Source of the DNA: an uncultured Clostridia bacterium
GTDB lineage: Bacteria > Bacillota > Clostridia > Christensenellales > Borkfalkiaceae
DNA length: 64,000 bases
Assembly: GCA_944343275.1 (NCBI GenBank)
Contig: CALVMH010000005.1
Coordinates: forward strand, 29,589 to 93,588
Direction: 5' to 3'
Shown: positions 61,253 to 64,000 of the stretch, piece by piece
Layout: each line of letters opens with the position of its first letter
Numbering within the stretch: position 1 is the first letter of the stretch
The notes under the pieces: model-generated
What the model was told of the DNA's origin: nothing
The model's input: the letters and a program-made list of their open reading frames with translations, nothing else
Database searches by the model: none
Made by a program: the position numbers and the translations under genes

Positions 61253-62098
61253 TTATGAACGCACTCCGCAGGCTGAAAACTTTTCCGCGAGCCACTTTGC
61301 GACGGCGTCCTCGTCGTTGGAGCCGATGACGGCGGTCGCAAGCCGCAGAAGTTCGGGCGCCGCGTTTGCCACGGCATATTTTTCGTCGGCAGCTTCAAAC
61401 ATGGGCAGATCGTTCACCGCATCCCCGAAACAGACGATCTTCTCGCAGCCGAGCAGGTCTTTCAGAAGGAGCGCGGCAGACGCCTTGGAGACGCCCTTGG
61501 GCAGGATCTCCAGCCACGGGGCGTCCGTATAGATGTCCCGCGAGAAGATGCAGCGGAAATGCGCTTTGAGCGCTTCGTAGACGGGCACGAGCACCTCTTC
61601 CCGGTCGGCGATGCAGGCGAAGTAATATACGTCCCCGTCCAGCGCCTCTGCGGGCGAAAAAATTTCCCGCGCGCGATGGTCCTCGGCATGCTCCGTGCGC
61701 GAACGCACGAACGCCCGCTGCGCCTCGGAGCACCTGTCCCGGAGGAAGGAGAACCTGTTCTTCCCGTCGATGACGGCATACGTCAGCGGGAACAGCCCCC
61801 GCCGCAGGAACGCGGCGTACACTTCCTCTTCCTCTTCGGGCGTGAACTTCGCCGACCACAGCGGGCGGCGGGTGACGCTGTCCACGATGAACGCGCCGTT
61901 GTGCACGATGACGGGGATGTCCACTTCCAGCCCCTTTGTGACGCGCGCCGCCGTGTCGATGGAGCGCGCCGTCGCGTAAGAAAAGTGCACGCCCGCCCGC
62001 ACGAGCGCATCCAGCACGCGGCAGGTATAGGCGCTCAACGTCTGATCGCTGCGCAGCAGCGTTCCGTCCAGATCGCTCAGATACAGTGTCTTGTCCAT
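61253..62098 (-). CDS. HAD superfamily (Cof-type, IIB) hydrolase
   Basis: The 281-aa phosphatase has motif I LSDLDGTLL (catalytic D9 and D11), motif II FSYATARS, the lysine motif ILPKGVSKASAALLL and motif IV CFGDAVNDLPMFEAAD. The cap domain between them is type C2B, typical of Cof/YbjI/Had sugar-phosphate or flavin-phosphate phosphatases. Substrate unknown. GGAGGAG precedes the ATG. It lies downstream of the MBL hydrolase, 43 nt apart, in one transcript. Confidence 0.9.
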   Translation of the reverse strand: MDKTLYLSDLDGTLLRSDQTLSAYTCRVLDALVRAGVHFSYATARSIDTAARVTKGLEVDIPVIVHNGAFIVDSVTRRPLWSAKFTPEEEEEVYAAFLRRGLFPLTYAVIDGKNRFSFLRDRCSEAQRAFVRSRTEHAEDHRAREIFSPAEALDGDVYYFACIADREEVLVPVYEALKAHFRCIFSRDIYTDAPWLEILPKGVSKASAALLLKDLLGCEKIVCFGDAVNDLPMFEAADEKYAVANAAPELLRLATAVIGSNDEDAVAKWLAEKFSACGVRS

Positions 62099-62141
62099 GG
62101 ATGTACTCCTCCGCCGCCGGCATGCGCCCGTGCGCGCCGCT

Positions 62142-62993
62142 TTATATCGTCAGCTCCAATCCGTCGTAGGCGGCGACAAAACCGTATTCCCGTTCCGCGC
62201 GGCGCACCGCCTCCTCCGAGGGCGCGCTGTTGTGCGAAAAGTGCGTGATGACTTTTACCGTCCTTTCGTCACAGACCCCCGCGCGGGTCAGCCTTTCAAC
62301 AGTATGCGCCGCTTCTTTGAGGTTCATGTGCCGCGCAGACGGGTCGGATTCGTCCCACAAAAACGTACAGTCGAGCGTGACAAGGTCGGCGCGCTTGCCG
62401 AGCGAACGCAGGAACGCGACGCTCTCCTCCGGCAGCCGCCCCGTGTCGGTGAGGTGCAGAACGCGCTTATCGTCCCTTTCCACAAGCCACAAGAGCGGCT
62501 CTTTGGAGGAATGGTGCGCGGGGAAGGAATACGCCTTCCAGCCGCCGGATGCGATCTCTTCAAACGCCCCCGTGCGGTGCAGGCGGACGGTGGAGGCGAC
62601 CTCCGCCTTCATCTCCCGCCGCGTGCATTCCGCGAACACCGCGCACGCCTCTTCGTTGGCATAGATGTCCAGCTTCGGCGCCGCCATGTCATGCGCATAT
62701 TTGTAGCCGTGCAGCACAAAGTCATGCGCATAGAAGTGATCCATGTGCGAATGGGTGACGAGCAGATACCGCAATGCCGAAAAATCGACGCCCGCCTGCG
62801 CCGCGTGGAAAAAAGCGTCGGGCGGAAAATCGACGGAGAGCTCGCCGTCGATGAGCACCTGCATACGAGTACGCAGCTCCTTGGTGCGCTCGCCCGCGGC
62901 GATGCGCGCACGCAGCTTTTTACAGTATGCGCAGTTGCAGAACAGGGCGGGCACGCCCTCCGCCGCCCCCGTTCCGAGATAGAGTACTTTCAT
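62142..62993 (-). CDS. MBL-fold metallohydrolase (PhnP/RNase Z-like)
   Basis: The 283-aa protein has the metal motif THSHMDH (80-86), a later FPAHHSS, TDTGRLP and DCTFLW, and a C-terminal ITHFSHN. The N-terminal CNCAYC (C19, C21, C24) is the structural zinc site seen in PhnP-like phosphodiesterases. It probably cleaves a cyclic or RNA phosphodiester. GGAA lies upstream of the ATG, and it follows the interrupted dtd gene in the efp-dtd run. Confidence 0.85.
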   Translation of the reverse strand: MKVLYLGTGAAEGVPALFCNCAYCKKLRARIAAGERTKELRTRMQVLIDGELSVDFPPDAFFHAAQAGVDFSALRYLLVTHSHMDHFYAHDFVLHGYKYAHDMAAPKLDIYANEEACAVFAECTRREMKAEVASTVRLHRTGAFEEIASGGWKAYSFPAHHSSKEPLLWLVERDDKRVLHLTDTGRLPEESVAFLRSLGKRADLVTLDCTFLWDESDPSARHMNLKEAAHTVERLTRAGVCDERTVKVITHFSHNSAPSEEAVRRAEREYGFVAAYDGLELTI

Positions 62994-63035
62994 AAATTCC
63001 GTTGTGTTTCTTCTGCCGCGGCAGCGCCGCGCTTT

Positions 63036-63473
63036 TCAGAGCTCATAGAGGATGGTAACGGGTCCGTCGTTCTCCTGACGGATGACCATGTGCGCGCCGA
63101 ATACGCCGCATTATACAGGAACGCCCTGCTCCCGCAGCCGTTCGGCGGCATAGCGGTAGAGCGCCGCGGCGCGCGTCGGCTCCTCCGCCGCCGTGAAGGA
63201 GGGACGGTTGCCCTTGCGGATGTCGCCCAACAGGGTGAACTGCGAGACGAACAGCACTTCGCCGCCGACGTCCTTCACCGACAGGTTCATCTTGCCCGCG
63301 CCGTCCTCAAACACGCGCAGGGCGGCAATTTTTTGGGCGCACTTTTGCGCCATCTCCTCCGTGTCCCCCGCCTGCACCCCGAAATAGACGACAAGCCCGC
63401 GTCCGATGTCGGATACGGGCCTTTCGTCCACGGTGAGCGAAGCGGCGCTCACACGCTGTGCAACAAATTTCAT
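63036..63473 (-). pseudogene. dtd: D-aminoacyl-tRNA deacylase gene interrupted by an in-frame UAA
   Basis: The first 120 codons encode a good Dtd N-terminal part: [53 protein letters not shown]. Codon 121 (63113-63111) is TAA. Reading on in the same frame, the sequence gives CGVFGAHMVIRQENDGPVTI then LYEL and a TGA at 63038-63036, which is exactly the missing C-terminus (family: VETGxFGAxM...NDGPVT). Total length with read-through is 145 residues, normal for Dtd. The shortened 120-aa product lacks the Gly-cisPro (GPVT) motif of the chiral-proofreading site and should be inactive. The start overlaps the efp stop (TAATG). Confidence 0.88.
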
Positions 63474-64000
63474 TACACGCGGCTCATGTACTCGCCCGTG
63501 CGGGTGTCGATGCGGATGGTGTCGCCCTCTTCGACGAACATGGGCACCTGGAACGTGGCGCCCGTCTCCACCTTGGCTGCCTTGGTGACGTTGGTCGCGG
63601 TGTTGCCCCGAACGCCCGGTTCCGCCTCGACGACTTTGAGTTCGACGAAGTTCTCCGGCTCCACCGAGAAGGCGTTGCCGTAGAGGAACTTCACCGTGAC
63701 GACGTCGTTCTCGCGGATGTAGCGGAGCGCGTCCTCCACCTGCGAGAAGTTGAGGGGCGTGAGGTTGAACTCCTCGTCCATGAAGTAATAAAACTCGCCG
63801 TCCGTGTAGGAATAGGTCATCTTCTTGGTCTCGACCTGCGCCGTTTCGAGCTTTGCGGTGGGGTTGAACGTTTCGTCCGAGAGCACCTGCCCCGTGACGA
63901 CGTTCTTCAAGGTGCAGCGGACGAACGCCGCGCCCTTGCCGGGCTTGACGTGCTGGAACTCCGTGACCGTATACACGCCGCTCTTGTACTCGAACGTGGT
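63473..64000 (-). CDS. efp: Elongation factor P (partial, N-terminus outside)
   Basis: The visible 175 residues contain the EF-P N-terminal part [20 protein letters not shown] with [12 protein letters not shown], around the modified-residue loop, then [19 protein letters not shown] and the C-terminal [20 protein letters not shown] and [20 protein letters not shown] relieves ribosome stalling at polyproline. Only about ten N-terminal residues are missing. The stop overlaps the dtd start. Confidence 0.96.
   Translation of the reverse strand, partial: TTFEYKSGVYTVTEFQHVKPGKGAAFVRCTLKNVVTGQVLSDETFNPTAKLETAQVETKKMTYSYTDGEFYYFMDEEFNLTPLNFSQVEDALRYIRENDVVTVKFLYGNAFSVEPENFVELKVVEAEPGVRGNTATNVTKAAKVETGATFQVPMFVEEGDTIRIDTRTGEYMSRV

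Noticed and set aside
63036-63110. A frameshift or deletion in dtd.
   Set aside because: The missing C-terminus continues in the same frame after the TAA, so it is a nonsense codon and not a frameshift.

Overview
The window reads as a gene-dense chromosomal segment of a high-GC Bacillota, most likely a gut-type Clostridia. The lineage is an inference from gene content: sigma-A type promoters with an almost invariant 17-nt spacer, TPP and cobalamin riboswitches, an ECF-type ThiT, a type III glutamine synthetase, an archaeal/eukaryal-type ProRS without the insertion domain, and a Bacillus-like Pho system. I see no rRNA, tRNA, CRISPR array, prophage or transposase. Strong third-position GC bias makes many long antisense reading frames appear; these are shadows of real genes and were left out.

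Layout. 1-5.3 kb: end of a PflX-like radical SAM gene, an ABC-F ATPase, and a two-gene unit of a cupin-like protein plus an 842-aa membrane-anchored repeat protein of unknown function. 5.3-9 kb: C_GCAxxG_C_C protein, Sfp-type phosphopantetheinyl transferase, nitroreductase, YfbR-like nucleotidase, then a TPP riboswitch driving a long ThiT. 9-17.7 kb (minus strand): the classic rpsB-tsf / pyrH-frr-uppS-cdsA-dxr-rseP block, split by an oppositely oriented GIY-YIG nuclease and a Cys-rich membrane protein. 18-32 kb: tpiA-gpmI, glnN, aspS, a P-loop kinase-like protein with a RecD-like helicase, asnA, an amino acid kinase, rpsF-ssb-rpsR, a Sel1-repeat protein and glyA. 32-38.6 kb: a large acidic surface protein, two RNA-modification enzymes and a GH51 arabinofuranosidase. 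38.6-47.2 kb: a complete phosphate module in one orientation (pstS, fused pstC-pstA, pstB, phoU, a Na/Pi cotransporter, a PhoB-like regulator and a PhoR-like kinase). 47.5-54.5 kb: nucleoside hydrolase, GH13 glucosidase-asnS, proS, and a cobalamin-riboswitch-controlled DUF4430 lipoprotein with an ECF S component. 54.6-64 kb: hexose-phosphate mutase, transketolase, a second nitroreductase, a DUF697 membrane protein, a Big_2 lipoprotein, HAD and MBL hydrolases, an interrupted dtd, and the efp end.

The most notable signals are these. (1) Six genes (starts at 2385, 5809, 7450, 26264, 36504 and 48322) have a -35, a 17-nt spacer and a -10 that ends exactly 6 nt before the ATG, with no Shine-Dalgarno sequence. 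This predicts leaderless mRNAs, which is unusual for Bacillota, alongside many normally led genes. (2) dtd carries an in-frame UAA that removes its Gly-cisPro active-site motif. (3) PstS is circularly permuted and PstC and PstA are fused, both inside a lower-GC block with Pho-box-like repeats upstream. (4) A candidate small RNA or operator palindrome lies near 61.0-61.1 kb. (5) Two large envelope proteins have no recognisable family.
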